From Prosthecobacter sp. (GTDB lineage Bacteria > Verrucomicrobiota > Verrucomicrobiia > Verrucomicrobiales > Verrucomicrobiaceae), in the NCBI GenBank assembly GCA_030833205.1, contig JAURHS010000020.1, positions 1 through 35,294 of the forward strand: a DNA stretch of 35,294 nt, written 5' to 3'. Positions 28,701 to 35,156 of this stretch are shown here, piece by piece. The translations under genes were made by a program, and so were the position numbers. The notes below the pieces were generated by a model. It worked only from the letters and a program-made list of their open reading frames with translations. It did no database searches and had not been told where the DNA came from. The stretch's first letter is position 1, and every line of letters starts with the position of its first letter.

Positions 28701-29243
28701 AATGTCAATGGCGCGGATTTGCGCGTGCGCGTGCTCTCCTCTGCAGACCAGGCCAATTGGAGCGATGTGAGTTCGCAGTTTGTGCCAGTGCGCGAGGATG
28801 GCGTGGTCAGGCTGCGCGGCCCAGTTCGGGCCAATGGCGAAACCCGTCGTTATTACCGTCTGGGCATGACCTTGGAATCGGCGCAGATGTTCGGCGCCAA
28901 TCTGGCTTCGATGGCGGGCGCAGCGCGCTACGGTATGCGTGGCAATGCGCAGTGGAGCGCCGACCAGGCCACGGGCAATGTGAGCAGCTCCGGCAGCGTC
29001 AGGGGCGATGTCAGCCGCCTGCTGATCGAAGTGCAGGGGCCGCGCGTGCTTGATGTCGAGTTGTCCGTTCCCGGCGCGGGCAGCGGAGACCGTCTCGCCC
29101 TCTACCTCGACGGCGTGCTGCAAGCTCAAACCACGGGTGCGGCCACGCGCTTCAGCCGGGAAATCGGGCCAGGCGTCAGGCTTCTGACCTGGGAGTTCAC
29201 CCGAGGCAGCGGCAATGCGTTGATTCGCAATCTCGCCCGCTGA
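25722..29243 (+). CDS. exported RTX / cadherin-like / LamG multidomain protein
   Basis: 1173 residues from ATG 25722, which gives a clean signal peptide (FLIPFLALIGLLAALPASGQ). An ATG at 25677 overlaps the previous stop (ATGA) and is the alternative. Domains in order: N-terminal beta domain; thrombospondin type 3-like calcium segment (about 162-205; GDGIPDWWKQ, DDPDGDGWSNLEEF); CSPG4/cadherin-like repeat (210-315; LTYAELKSGRLSV, IELSFNDGG); LamG-like domain (317-536; LWLDGQDLPAEGSGIGQWRD); RTX calcium repeats (about 563-600); two Calx-beta-like segments (about 693-815 and 813-923); a degenerate YALG-type C-terminal module (928-1052); and a last beta domain. RTX repeats fold on calcium outside the cell. 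No type I secretion gene is present and the signal peptide implies Sec export. The inferred role is an adhesin or matrix protein partnering the giant protein upstream. Confidence 0.85.
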   Translation: MNPFLIPFLALIGLLAALPASGQGFTESDAIFYGEVRKASGGQSFLLQSGVLKVTFVNQSNSANRVTLSTELRPTGNGDYKAFSYSLKVPLAYLPEAGRLNEFLSINTLATKFKVEQISIDGVPATLPDGSSEFYALHFASRAGQYRLDLLVSGQSNSTAGDGIPDWWKQIHGLALDGNVAADDPDGDGWSNLEEFLRGGDPNKSNRNPMLAGADVLVPESGEAGLYLQLLDSDTADENLNLTLSCDSDSGFVLKHDGQPRSGPVSLTYAELKSGRLSVAHRQREVRDALIELSFNDGGSQQSSATLSLRAQLPSMEDGGESSLWLDGQDLPAEGSGIGQWRDRSGRGRPALQPLSSQQPRVTGRAADFSDSKSAHLFFNEASLPAGDHTVLMSYVPAPSGDVAQTLMSSNRGFMEIAPTSRAISYPGAPLYQMDGLAVRGFENAAGRPTTSVFRRQSAQLQNIDGLGHDGEPATGASLEAVLPTIGARRTAAGDAASVSQSLQGQLQEILIYPTALPEQKLRGVSDYLQSKWRGAVVWNFSTDLRNVTLRSAAGSASRIIRGGFGQDTLAGGAGDDVISGGGGDDQLTGAGGADRFVYGEVDSGRDRLTDFDVQRDCIDLSALFWGHSGDARQYLSLRSESVSSGGVPWVNTVLVVTKPQGGVLEIVLERQVIAAAQLPVLIAEGRIRMGKLSIPTTVQLASPGSVGTVDRSSNGSFQVTINRSGAGTAAAMEVPLGFTQTGGSGTYVVEGASTTQGQRTVVSFARGETSKTITVFPQQDLGSSANALEVSVLPNYKYNVNGNAVTTALTDMTRVWLETLEANAVASPEQTARLLIRRSGGLARDLVVGLKTSGTAGPASMSALPTSVTIPAGRDAVELRVNALAAGVAAGPRLAVVALQARSAYLVGSPSEANVYLAATLQQAQGAGFQRWLVRTGSSSAEGGLPELASGSRPLSDYVLAYAMGLETVEDLSRRPLAFSLRDSRPEFSSLGNVNGADLRVRVLSSADQANWSDVSSQFVPVREDGVVRLRGPVRANGETRRYYRLGMTLESAQMFGANLASMAGAARYGMRGNAQWSADQATGNVSSSGSVRGDVSRLLIEVQGPRVLDVELSVPGAGSGDRLALYLDGVLQAQTTGAATRFSREIGPGVRLLTWEFTRGSGNALIRNLAR
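27408..27519 (+). repeat. RTX (hemolysin-type calcium-binding) nonapeptide repeats
   Basis: Encodes about four GGxGxDxLx-type units: GGFGQDTLA, GGAGDDVIS, GGGGDDQLT, GAGGADRFV. A GRDRLTDFDVQRDCIDLSAL closing segment typical of RTX blocks follows. Confidence 0.85.
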
Positions 29244-29259
29244 GGATCCTGCACATCCC

Positions 29260-30204
29260 ATGTCATTGTTCACCGCAGGCTACGCATTGGTCTGGCGCCT
29301 TGCCCGTGGCTTCCTGTTGCCAGCCTTGATCCTGTCGGCATGCGGCAGAAAGGGCATTGAAGGTGGCAGTGGCGCGGAGCTGCTCAAGGTTGGAGAACTG
29401 ACGGTGCGTGCCTCCGATCTCGATTGGGAACTCAACGACCGGGGCATCTCTGCGCAAAGCGAGGTGATTCGCAGTCAGGAATTGAAAAGGCTTGGGCAGC
29501 GCGCGCAGTTGGCCGCCGCCGCCATTGATGCAGGGTTGCTTCAGGACAGTGCGATTCGCGTGGAAGTCGCGCGTCTGCTGGCCTCACGCTATCAGGAATT
29601 GCGCTGGAATCCGCAGTTCAAGGCGATTGCTGGGCCTTTGCCGCAGGAGGAACTGCGTGCCCTCTACCAGGCCAATGCCGCCCGTTACCAGTCGCCGGAG
29701 CTGCGCCGCGCTGCAGTGCTTTGGCTCAATCCGGGGGCCGATGAACGCAGACGCGAGGCTTATGTCGGGCGCCTCAAGGAGGCCCGTCAGTGGTATCAGG
29801 GACAGGCCGAGTTGAAGAAAAATCCGGCCGAGGGCTTCTCCGTGCTCGGCGTGGACTACTCCGAGCACCAGGCCAGTCGCTTCAAGGGCGGTGTGCTGGG
29901 TTGGATGGCGCGGGAAAACGCCGCAGGCGATGCCTTCACCCGCGCCGTGGCCGAGATTGCCTTTGCGCTCAAGCAGGAAGGCGAAGTCAGCGAAGTGATC
30001 TCGCGACCCGAGGGCGTGTTCATGGTGCGCCTGGTGGGCATCAAGGCGGCCTTGCAAAAACCCTTCGAGGAGGTCGCTGCAGAATTGGAGCGTCAAGCCC
30101 TTGCGGAGCGCAAGGCGAAGTTGCAGGAGCAGCTCAGCCGCGAGCTCACCAGCCAGTACCCGCTTGAGCAGGCCGCTGGCGCAGTCGAGCAGCGCGCTCC
30201 ATAG
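29260..30204 (+). CDS. parvulin-type peptidyl-prolyl isomerase lipoprotein (SurA/PrsA-like)
   Basis: 314-residue predicted lipoprotein. The N-terminal hydrophobic stretch ends in a lipobox LSAC with lipidated C28, so it would be anchored facing the periplasm or outer-membrane lumen. Residues of about 40-120 form a helical SurA-like N-domain (ELLKVGELTVRASDLDWEL). Residues of about 155-265 are a PpiC/parvulin domain: AAVLWLNPG, FSVLGVDYSEH, GGVLGWM at about 210, then EGEVSEVISRPEGVFMVRLVGI. A helical tail follows. Parvulins of this type catalyse proline isomerisation or act as holdases for exported proteins. It is the last member of the 4057-30204 run, 16 bases after the RTX gene, so a dedicated foldase for these very large exoproteins is a natural inference. 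Confidence 0.85.
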   Translation: MSLFTAGYALVWRLARGFLLPALILSACGRKGIEGGSGAELLKVGELTVRASDLDWELNDRGISAQSEVIRSQELKRLGQRAQLAAAAIDAGLLQDSAIRVEVARLLASRYQELRWNPQFKAIAGPLPQEELRALYQANAARYQSPELRRAAVLWLNPGADERRREAYVGRLKEARQWYQGQAELKKNPAEGFSVLGVDYSEHQASRFKGGVLGWMARENAAGDAFTRAVAEIAFALKQEGEVSEVISRPEGVFMVRLVGIKAALQKPFEEVAAELERQALAERKAKLQEQLSRELTSQYPLEQAAGAVEQRAP

Positions 30205-30205
30205 G

Positions 30206-30242
30206 CAGGCTTTGGCCTGACCCAAGGGGGTTCTGATAACCC
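30206..30242 (+). terminator. two small hairpins after the isomerase gene
   Basis: CAGGC-TTTG-GCCTG (30206-30219) starts one base after the stop. GGGTT-CTGAT-AACCC (30228-30242) follows at once. Stems are perfect but only 5 bp and no T-run follows. They may mark the end of the long operon or only attenuate it. Confidence 0.3.
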
Positions 30243-30259
30243 TGGGGTGGGCGCCTCGT

Positions 30260-32587
30260 ATGCCTCTCCCTATGAAGCCATCTGTCCTTTGCGCCTGCTG
30301 CGCGCTCCTTTTTGTCAGCGGCCTGCAGGCCGAGGATTGGCCGCAGTTTCGCGGTGGCAATGCCAGCGGCGTCTCCGCCTCCAAGGGACTGCCCAAGAGC
30401 TTCAGTGCCTCGGAGAATCTCGCCTGGAAGGTGCGCGTTGGCGATGGTGTCGGCTCGGCAGTCCTCAAGGATGGTGTGGCCTATGTCAGCGGCATGGCCG
30501 GTGACAACAAGCTGGCCCTGCAGGCCATTGACGCCAACAGCGGCGCGGTGAAATGGCGCACTGAATTGGACACCGGCACCCTGCCGCGCATCACTCCGCC
30601 CAACAGCCACGCCTCCTCAACACCGGCCACGGACGGCAAGCGCGTTTACCTGCACTTCAGCACCATCGGCCTGTTGGCCTTGGATTGCGCCAGCGGTGCC
30701 GAAGTCTGGCGTTACAGCATGCCGCGCCCGGCCTACCTGATGGACTGGGGCGCCGCCTCCTCGCCCATCGTGCATGATGGCATGGTGATCTTTTGTCAGG
30801 ATGACGACCTTACGCCCTTTTTGGTGGCCGTGGATGCCGAGAGTGGCAGGGAACGCTGGAAGACCCAGCGCAAGGAGATGCTCGCCGGCTATGCCGTGCC
30901 CGTGCTCTGCAAGGGCGACCTTGTGGTGGCTGGCAGCGGCAAGCTCAAAGGCTATGATCCTGCCACAGGCCGCGAGAAGTGGACCTGCAACACCCTGTTG
31001 CGCACCATCATGACCACACCCGTGGTCCATGAGGACATCATTTACATTGCGGTGCAAAGCTATGGCGACAGCACCCGCACGCTGAAGCACGCCTTGCTGG
31101 AGTGGCTGGACACCAATCAGGATCGCGTCCTGGCGCGTGCAGAGACCCCGCGTGAATTCCATGAACGCTTCGACGCCTCAGACAAAAACAAAAACGGCCT
31201 GATTGACGCCGATGAAATTGACACCGCCTTCCAGTCGCCGGACAACATGGCGGCAGGGGGCAACATCATTCAGGCGGTGCGCGGCGGCGGCAGTGGCGAT
31301 GTGACCAAGACCCACCTGCTCTGGAACCTCGACCACAAGACCCCCTCCAACATCGCCAGCCCGCTTTACTACAATGGCCGGCTGTATCTGGTGAAGAGCG
31401 GCGGCATGTCCAGTTGCTATGACGCCAGGGACGGCAAAACCCTCTGGGACCGGGCGCGTTTGGGCAACTTCGGCGATTACTTCGCCTCGCCGGTGGCTGC
31501 CGATGGCAGGGTCTATCTTGCGGGCAAGAACGGCTTTGTCGTCGTGCTTGAGGACGGGCCACAACTCAAGGTGCTGGGCAAGCATGACCTCGGCGAGGAG
31601 ATCATCGCCACACCAACCATCGCCAATGGCCGCCTCTATGTGCGCACCCGCGAAAATCTTTTCTGCCTCGCCGAGGGCGCCGTCAGCAAGCTGGCCTCAG
31701 GCAGCGCGCCCGTGGCGGGCAGCAGCACCCTGGAAGTCATCTCGCGTCCGGTCAGTGGCGCCACTCTCTGGAATGGCTACAGCGGCGACGCGCTGGGGCA
31801 GGAGTCCTGGAGCCTTGAGGAACTCGAGCAACGCCTCAAGCAACTCAAGGCGCTGGGTTATCAAAGCGTGGCCGTACCCCGCAGCATCAAGCCCTTCAAG
31901 CCGATCGCCGTGGATGGCGACACCGCAGGCCGCAAGGCCTTTGGCGGCGCCAAGACCTTTGCCAACCCCGAGGTGGTGTCCATCACGGCCGCCTTCCGTG
32001 CCAAGGCCGAGGCCATGGGCTTTGAGGTGGTCAAAGCCGCGCCACAGCCCACCAGTTTACTGCCGCAGGTCGAGTTTCGCGATCAAAAAACGCTCTCAGA
32101 TCTGATCACGCCCATGTGCGGCGAGGGCGTGGCGGATCGCATGTGGCTAGGCTTTGAGCAGATCGCCAAGGCCAACGCCCTGATTGCCAAACACGACCCC
32201 GCGTTGGGCCGGCCCGCTGCCGACATGTTCACCCGCCACCTCAATGCCAAGGGTCCGGTGCCGGAATGGGTGACCCAGCTCAAGGGTCATTACCTCAGCG
32301 CCATGAGCGAGTTTTTCCGCGCCAACACTCGTGCCCGCGAGGGCAGCCGCACCCTCACCCTGTATTATGCCAAGAAGTTGGAGGGCGCCTTCCTTCTGGC
32401 CACCTGCCTGGAGAATCTCTACAAGGCCCATGAAACCCGCGCCGAGTCTTTGGATGCGGCCGTGGAGTCGCTTTACAGCGCGCTCAACTCGCTGGCGGAC
32501 GCTGCCCGTGACAGCAGCGACCGCGCCGCCATTGCCCTGCTCAATGAGCATGGCTACCGCGTGCTTCTGGCCCTGCAGCGGCAGTAA
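30260..32587 (+). CDS. exported PQQ-like beta-propeller protein with inserted EF-hand
   Basis: 775 residues (ATG at 30272 is an alternative four codons in). Signal peptide: MKPSVLCACCALLFVSGLQA. The mature start EDWPQFRGGNASGVS is the classic opening of PQQ-like (PQQ_2/BamB-type) propeller proteins of Planctomycetes and Verrucomicrobia. Blades recur to about residue 475 with LDCASGAEVWRY, VDAESGRERWKT, YDPATGREKWTC, YDARDGKTLWDR. A canonical EF-hand loop DKNKNGLIDADE (308-319, ligands D308, N310, N312, D316, E319) sits between blades. Residues of about 490-775 are mainly helical and not recognised. No PQQ-enzyme catalytic residues are evident, so a binding or scaffold role is likelier than dehydrogenase activity. 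It starts 55 bases after the isomerase gene and may or may not share its transcript. Confidence 0.85.
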   Translation: MPLPMKPSVLCACCALLFVSGLQAEDWPQFRGGNASGVSASKGLPKSFSASENLAWKVRVGDGVGSAVLKDGVAYVSGMAGDNKLALQAIDANSGAVKWRTELDTGTLPRITPPNSHASSTPATDGKRVYLHFSTIGLLALDCASGAEVWRYSMPRPAYLMDWGAASSPIVHDGMVIFCQDDDLTPFLVAVDAESGRERWKTQRKEMLAGYAVPVLCKGDLVVAGSGKLKGYDPATGREKWTCNTLLRTIMTTPVVHEDIIYIAVQSYGDSTRTLKHALLEWLDTNQDRVLARAETPREFHERFDASDKNKNGLIDADEIDTAFQSPDNMAAGGNIIQAVRGGGSGDVTKTHLLWNLDHKTPSNIASPLYYNGRLYLVKSGGMSSCYDARDGKTLWDRARLGNFGDYFASPVAADGRVYLAGKNGFVVVLEDGPQLKVLGKHDLGEEIIATPTIANGRLYVRTRENLFCLAEGAVSKLASGSAPVAGSSTLEVISRPVSGATLWNGYSGDALGQESWSLEELEQRLKQLKALGYQSVAVPRSIKPFKPIAVDGDTAGRKAFGGAKTFANPEVVSITAAFRAKAEAMGFEVVKAAPQPTSLLPQVEFRDQKTLSDLITPMCGEGVADRMWLGFEQIAKANALIAKHDPALGRPAADMFTRHLNAKGPVPEWVTQLKGHYLSAMSEFFRANTRAREGSRTLTLYYAKKLEGAFLLATCLENLYKAHETRAESLDAAVESLYSALNSLADAARDSSDRAAIALLNEHGYRVLLALQRQ
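31181..31216 (+). other. canonical EF-hand loop inserted in the PQQ-type propeller
   Basis: Loop DKNKNGLIDADE matches the EF-hand consensus at positions 1, 3, 5, 6, 8, 9 and 12. Helix-like flanks (REFHERFDAS and IDTAFQ) lie on both sides. Confidence 0.75.
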
Positions 32588-32599
32588 ATGCCCTGAAAG

Positions 32600-32614
32600 G
32601 CTCAAGGCTTGAGC
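32600..32614 (+). terminator. small hairpin after the PQQ-type gene
   Basis: GCTCAA-GGC-TTGAGC, a perfect 6-bp stem with a three-base loop, begins 13 bases after the stop. There is no T-run, so terminator function is uncertain. Confidence 0.3.
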
Positions 32615-32682
32615 TGGTCGCTGGAAATCCTGATCCATCAGAGACAGCGCCATGGCACGGGTTGAAGGTCATGCCTTGCCCG

Positions 32683-32699
32683 GCCATCTTGACGATGGC
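32683..32699 (+). promoter_or_regulatory. hairpin in the leader of the M20 amidohydrolase gene
   Basis: GCCATC-TTGAC-GATGGC, a perfect 6-bp stem and five-base loop, ends 32 bases before the ATG. It could be a leader structure or an operator; nothing else supports either. Confidence 0.25.
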
Positions 32700-32731
32700 A
32701 ACAGCGACAAGCTAACCTGCCTGCCTTGCCC

Positions 32732-34036
32732 ATGAGATCCCTTGCCTGCCTCCTCTGCCTCCTGCTCGCCAGCGGCCTTGCCGCGCAAGACCATCGCGAT
32801 GCCCTGCTCAAGGTGGAGATGCCGTCCTTGCTTGATCTCTATCGCCACCTGCATGCCAACCCCGAGTTATCCCTGCACGAAGTCGAGACCGCCGCCCGCA
32901 TCGCGGAGGAACTGAGAGCCTCGGGTTTTGAAGTCACTGAGGGCGTTGGCGGGCGTGGTTTGGTCGGCGTGATGAAGAATGGCGAAGGCCCCGTCATCAT
33001 GGTCCGCACCGATCTCGATGCCTTGCCGGTGCGCGAGCAAACCCAGGCTCCCTACGCCAGCCGCAAGCAGGTCAGGGATGATCAAGGCCGTGAGGTCCAT
33101 GTGATGCACGCCTGCGGCCACGACATCCACATGACCAGCTTTGTCGGCACAGCGCGCCTGCTCTCCAAACTTCGCGATCAATGGAAGGGCACCCTGGTGA
33201 TGGTGGGTCAACACGCCGAGGAGCGCGTGCTGGGCGCGCGCCTCATGCTGCGAGCGGGCCTGTTCTCCAAATTCCCCAAGCCAAACAAGGCCCTGGCCCT
33301 GCACTGCGCCTCGGATCTGCCCCACGGCAGCATTGGCATCGTTGAGGGCTATGCCCTCGCCAATGTGGACAGCGTGGAGATTGTGGTGCGCGGCGTGGGC
33401 GGCCACGGCAGCATGCCGCACCTCAGCAAGGACCCCATCGTGCTGGCCTCGCAGATCGTGCTTGCCCTGCAAACCATTGTCAGTCGTGAGGTGCGGCCCG
33501 GCGATCCCGCCGTGGTCACCGTCGGCAGCATTCACGGCGGCACCAAGAGCAACATCATCTCTGATGAGGTGCGCCTGCAGTTGACGCTGCGCAGTTACAA
33601 GAGTGAAACCCGCGCCCATCTCATTGAATCCATTCGCCGCATCGTCAAGGCCCAGGCCCAATCCGCAGGCATGCCTGCCGAGAAGATGCCCGAAGTCATC
33701 GTCTCCGATGATCAGTCTCCCGCCGTGTACAATCAACCCGAGCTCTGCGCCCAGGTGCGCCAACTCTGCGAGGCAGACCTTGGCCGCGGAAAGGTCCTGA
33801 CCCGCGAGCCGGTGATGGGCGCCGAGGACTTCGCTGAATACGGCCTGACCCGCGAGCGCGTTCCCATCTGCATGTTCTGGCTCGGCACGCAGGAGCAGGC
33901 CACCCTCGATGCCCACAAGGCGGCAGGCACCTCGCCTCCATCGTTGCACTCGCCCCTGTTCCTCCCCGTGCCCGAGCCCAGCATCAGCACTGGCATTCGC
34001 GCCATGACCTCGACGGTGATTGGCCTGATGAAGTAG
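32732..34036 (+). CDS. exported M20D-family amidohydrolase / metallopeptidase
   Basis: 434 residues. The ATG at 32732 is two codons inside a TTG frame and gives a signal peptide (MRSLACLLCLLLASGLAAQ). M20D enzymes hydrolyse amide bonds of N-acyl or N-conjugated amino acids with a bimetal centre. The motifs are in place: RxLHANPELSLHE at about 38-50, MVRTDLDALPV (90-100), MHACGHDIHM with C128, H130 and H133, HAEE with E163-E164, H191 in ALHCASDLPHG, VVRGVGGHGSMP in the dimerisation domain, GAEDFAEY, and C-terminal H406 in LHSPLF. Length is normal for the family. Most relatives I know are cytoplasmic; the signal peptide points to a periplasmic or secreted enzyme. The preceding gap is 144 bases, so it is likely a separate unit. 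Substrate unknown. Confidence 0.9.
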   Translation: MRSLACLLCLLLASGLAAQDHRDALLKVEMPSLLDLYRHLHANPELSLHEVETAARIAEELRASGFEVTEGVGGRGLVGVMKNGEGPVIMVRTDLDALPVREQTQAPYASRKQVRDDQGREVHVMHACGHDIHMTSFVGTARLLSKLRDQWKGTLVMVGQHAEERVLGARLMLRAGLFSKFPKPNKALALHCASDLPHGSIGIVEGYALANVDSVEIVVRGVGGHGSMPHLSKDPIVLASQIVLALQTIVSREVRPGDPAVVTVGSIHGGTKSNIISDEVRLQLTLRSYKSETRAHLIESIRRIVKAQAQSAGMPAEKMPEVIVSDDQSPAVYNQPELCAQVRQLCEADLGRGKVLTREPVMGAEDFAEYGLTRERVPICMFWLGTQEQATLDAHKAAGTSPPSLHSPLFLPVPEPSISTGIRAMTSTVIGLMK

Positions 34037-34160
34037 CCTCAACAGGTCCAATCAACCCGAGTCTAGAGCAACATTCGCAAAACTCAGATCTTGAGGCAAA
34101 GAATGAAGTCGCAGTCGTTGCGTCTCGACCTGGATTCAGCCTTCCAGGGCGGCTTTAGGC

Positions 34161-34655
34161 TTAGTTTTTTGGCCAGCGCCTGGACCGCAGGAAAACCGCC
34201 TCGCGGATCTTGATGAAGGCGTCAGTGTATGGCTCAGGCAGTTCGATGGGATGATTAGCCCTGCTGGTTCTCCCCAGCAATGTGGATTTCTCGATCACCT
34301 CGACCAAGTTGATTCGAACCGAGCAGCGGTCGCCTCCGAGAGGTTCGATGACTGCCACCGCCTCAGTGGTCCTCATTTGACTCGCTAGAAGGGTGCGGTT
34401 GCGAGTTGGGCTGCTCGCTGTAATCACACCAGAGTTTACATCCGCGCTACGAACCAGGTATCCAAGGTCCTGAAAGACGCTCAAGACCGATTTGAACGCC
34501 ATTCGCTCGCTGCATTCGAATGAGTTTTTCTGAAACGTCTGCACCTCCCAGCCTGGCTTTCGGGCCCCGCCGGCGCTGCAAGCCACCAGCAACGCGCTGA
34601 CCATGAAGTGCAGTCCAATCTTGAAGCCTGCGCATGCCTGGAGAACTCTTGTCAT
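34161..34655 (-). CDS. small lipoprotein of unknown function
   Basis: 164-residue predicted lipoprotein on the minus strand. The hydrophobic stretch FKIGLHFMVSALLVAC ends in a lipobox with C26. The mature part has FECSERMAFKSVLSVFQDLGYLV followed by SADVNSGVITASSPT. This pattern (an amphipathic helix, then a strand, then GVITA) recurs in small bacterial envelope lipoproteins, but I cannot name the family. The C-terminal half contains AVAVIEPLGGDRCSVRINLVEVIEKS, predicted beta. It begins 5 bases after the stop of the upstream lipoprotein gene, so the two are almost certainly co-transcribed. It converges with the M20 amidohydrolase gene. Confidence 0.75.
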   Translation of the reverse strand: MTRVLQACAGFKIGLHFMVSALLVACSAGGARKPGWEVQTFQKNSFECSERMAFKSVLSVFQDLGYLVRSADVNSGVITASSPTRNRTLLASQMRTTEAVAVIEPLGGDRCSVRINLVEVIEKSTLLGRTSRANHPIELPEPYTDAFIKIREAVFLRSRRWPKN

Positions 34656-34660
34656 GTGGT

Positions 34661-35059
34661 TTAGAAGCTAGAGGCGAGGCTGCTGAAGTCGCTGACTATT
34701 TTCCGAGAATCAAAACGGATGATGAGAGTCATTGCCCGCGAGGACTGCTCAAAGCCGTCTGCAGAGAGGCCAAACAGGCGGAGACGAGCTGGGGATTCGG
34801 TGAGAATTCCAAGACCTGCTGAGGCTCGGCCGCCAACCGATCGGCTGGCATGCCTTAGGTAAGTCCAGACTTCGGTTCCATCCCCTTCAAGTGAGGTGAT
34901 GTTAGGCGCACCAAAGGCTTCGAGAACCTGCGGTTGCGTGGTCTGCCCGCGTTTGAGGGTCATCTGCACCAATCCATGAGTGATTCCGCGGTTTTTAGCT
35001 GGAAGTGGACTGGAGCAGGCAGAAAGCAGGGCCAGTGGCAAGATCAGGAAAAATTTCAT
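34661..35059 (-). CDS. BamE/SmpA-like small lipoprotein
   Basis: 132-residue predicted lipoprotein on the minus strand. The start at 35059 gives MKFFLILPLALLSAC with lipidated C15; a longer frame from 35116 would bury this signal. The mature part carries the BamE/SmpA-OmlA type signature: an ITHGLVQMTLKRGQTTQPQVLEAFG helix-turn pattern, GAPNITS, then GTEVWTYLRH. In BamE this fold supports outer-membrane protein assembly, but many small lipoproteins share it, so the exact role is open. It is the first gene of a two-gene lipoprotein operon. Confidence 0.7.
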   Translation of the reverse strand: MKFFLILPLALLSACSSPLPAKNRGITHGLVQMTLKRGQTTQPQVLEAFGAPNITSLEGDGTEVWTYLRHASRSVGGRASAGLGILTESPARLRLFGLSADGFEQSSRAMTLIIRFDSRKIVSDFSSLASSF

Positions 35060-35093
35060 AGTGAGGGGCTGAGGTTGGCACGAAGTCGCTGAT

Positions 35094-35109
35094 GATCGCA
35101 AGTGCGATC
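35094..35109. promoter_or_regulatory. inverted repeat upstream of the lipoprotein pair
   Basis: GATCGCAAGTGCGATC has perfect 6-base arms around AAGT. It lies 35 bases upstream of the minus-strand start at 35059. On the minus strand a TTGACT box lies just before it, so it could overlap a promoter spacer as an operator. No good -10 box is seen. Confidence 0.3.
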
Positions 35110-35156
35110 GAGTCAAACTTTAGCAGCTACCTAGCGCGACGGCGCGGCCATGGACC

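Noticed and set aside
14974..30204. A complete Tc toxin locus
   Set aside because: No TcB/TcC gene with Rhs/YD repeats is visible; only the C-terminal part of the giant protein is TcA-like, so a full toxin complex is not claimed.
34037..34160. A bidirectional terminator between the converging M20 and lipoprotein genes
   Set aside because: Only very short stems (CTCA/TGAG, AGCC/GGCT) without a clear T-run are visible, which is not enough to call.
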